Shown here: piece after piece, positions 63,057-63,937 of the stretch | Layout: each line of letters starts with the position of its first letter | How positions within the stretch are numbered: position 1 is the first letter of the stretch | Assembly: GCA_027604665.1 (NCBI GenBank) | Contig: JADGIZ010000006.1 | Span: forward strand, 1 to 63,937 | Direction of reading: 5' to 3' | Length of the DNA stretch: 63,937 bases | Source of the DNA: Polyrhizophydium stewartii | Lineage: Eukaryota; Chytridiomycota; Chytridiomycetes; Rhizophydiales | The notes under the pieces: model-generated | The model's database searches: none | Seen by the model: the letters and a program-made list of their open reading frames with translations, nothing else | Told to the model about the DNA's origin: nothing | Position numbers and translations under genes: made by a program

Positions 63057-63937
63057 ACAACGCCCTGCGCAGATGCAGTGCACCGATGCGGTGTTCTGGC
63101 ACGAGTGCCTCGGCCACATTGGCGCGCATGGGCTGTCGGACACGATGCGCAATGTTGATGGGCTCGTGATCTCGGACCCCAAGACGATGTTTGTCAAGTG
63201 CGCCGGCTGCAGCGTGTGCCAGATCGCCAAGGGCAAGATGCGCAAGCGCGGCAGTCGGACGACGCCCAAGGCCGACCGCATCCTCAAGCGGCTGCATGCG
63301 GATATCTGGACGTCGCCGCGGTTGTCGATCGAGCGCTACAAGTACGCCCTGCTCGTGACGGACGAGTACTCGCGGTACACGTGGCCGCTGTAGCTGCGCG
63401 AGAAGTCTGAGGCGGCTGCAAAGCTGCTCGCGCTGATAGACCATCTGGCCATCGAGATGGACGCGGCGCCCGTCACACTGCAGACCGACCGCGGCGGCGA
63501 GTTCATGGGCACTGTGTTAGCGCAGGAGCTTGCAAGCCACAAGATGACACACGACGTCACGCCAACACAGGCGTCCGACCAGAACGGTTTGATTGAACAC
63601 AGGATCGGCTCAGCTGTCGGATGCATGTGCGCGCTGCTCAAGCGCGCTGGCATGTCGGTTGGCTTCTGGGCGCTCGCCTTGGAGAATGCTGTCTATCTCC
63701 AGAACCGCAGTGCGCACCAGGCGTTGGGCGGCAAGACGCCGTTCGAGCTGTTCCACAGCTGCCCGAACGTCGAGCACCTCGACATCTTTGGATCGAAGGC
63801 GTTTGTGCGGATCCCGCACAACAAGCTCGACAACCTGTCGGACCGCAGCGTCGTCGGTCGCGTGGTCGGATATGGCAAGTTCCGCAACAAGCTCGTGCGC
63901 ATCAACGGCAAGGTCGACGAGTACACGGACGTGCATG
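63057..63937 (+). mobile_element. Ty1/copia integrase fragment, right copy (plus strand, 3' partial)
   Basis: The plus strand repeats the same integrase in the opposite direction. It extends further 5', with the pre-integrase zinc-finger half F-W-H-E-C-L-G-H-I-G-A-H-G-L. Then come C-A-G-C-S-V-C-Q, L-H-A-D-I-W, L-Q-T-D-R-G-G-E-F and N-G-L-I-E-H-R. An in-frame TAG at 63391-63393 interrupts it where the left copy has Leu. It runs off the window at 63937. Confidence 0.85.
63158..63937 (+). repeat. Right arm of long inverted repeat
   Basis: Pairs with 62274-63056. The true outer end lies beyond the window. Confidence 0.85.

Noticed and set aside
62116..63444. A single 442-codon minus-strand protein spanning the whole inverted repeat
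   Set aside because: Residues before GLVIPDP are the antisense of the right-hand integrase copy; only the part left of 63056 is homologous to integrase.

Overview
This window looks like nuclear DNA of a zoosporic (chytrid-type) true fungus. Fungal markers are the fused five-domain shikimate enzyme AROM, SAGA subunit Spt8, NuA4 subunit Eaf7, a Mis14/Nsl1-type kinetochore subunit and a DUF1746-like membrane protein. Beside them lie centriole and flagellum genes that most terrestrial fungi have lost: a CEP295-like protein, CFAP298, LRRC56, a TPGS1-like protein and DLEC1/CFAP81. The DNA is GC-rich. Genes are densely packed on both strands and mostly broken by short introns that typically open with GTGCG and carry a CTGAC branch motif.

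Layout, left to right. 1-2589: 3' part of a coiled-coil protein with a C-terminal RING/U-box (+). 2871-4576: CEP295-like (+), convergent with CFAP298 (-, 4622-5989). PLPBP/YggS (+, 6088-7432) diverges from CFAP298. An unidentified helical-repeat protein (-, 7513-8397) and AP-2 alpha adaptin (-, 8459-12028) follow. LRRC56 (+, about 12737-14896) and a secreted, tail-hydrophobic protein (+, 15077-15937) lead to a HECT-ligase remnant (16482-16650). A Ulp2/SENP6-7-type SUMO protease (-, 16784 to about 20935) faces EAF7 (+, 21265-22460). Mitochondrial Mn-SOD (+), the beta subunit of geranylgeranyltransferase I (-) and a class-I myosin (+, 26272-31443) come next.

The second half holds exosome subunit RRP45 (-), TPGS1-like (-), complex III subunit QCR9 (+), carnitine acetyltransferase (+), the very large DLEC1 (-, 38085-44967), SPT8 (+), AROM (+, 47417-52531), NSL1/MIS14 (+), the DUF1746-like protein (+), Pol I subunit RPA43 (-) and a tail-anchored TPR protein (+). 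It ends with an unknown intronless gene (61183-62121) and two head-to-head copies of a Ty1/copia integrase fragment running off the right edge.

Most genes are single housekeeping loci with no operon logic. Several pairs share short divergent spacers (CFAP298/PLPBP 98 bp, TPGS1/QCR9 114 bp, DLEC1/SPT8 133 bp). The most unusual features are gene-structural: exons of 3, 18 and 19 nt, a GC-AG intron, and a nearly intronless 6.9 kb flagellar gene. One protein oddity stands out: a SUMO protease whose catalytic Asp reads as Asn. All protein identities are from reading the translated sequence and remembered family motifs; no database search was run.
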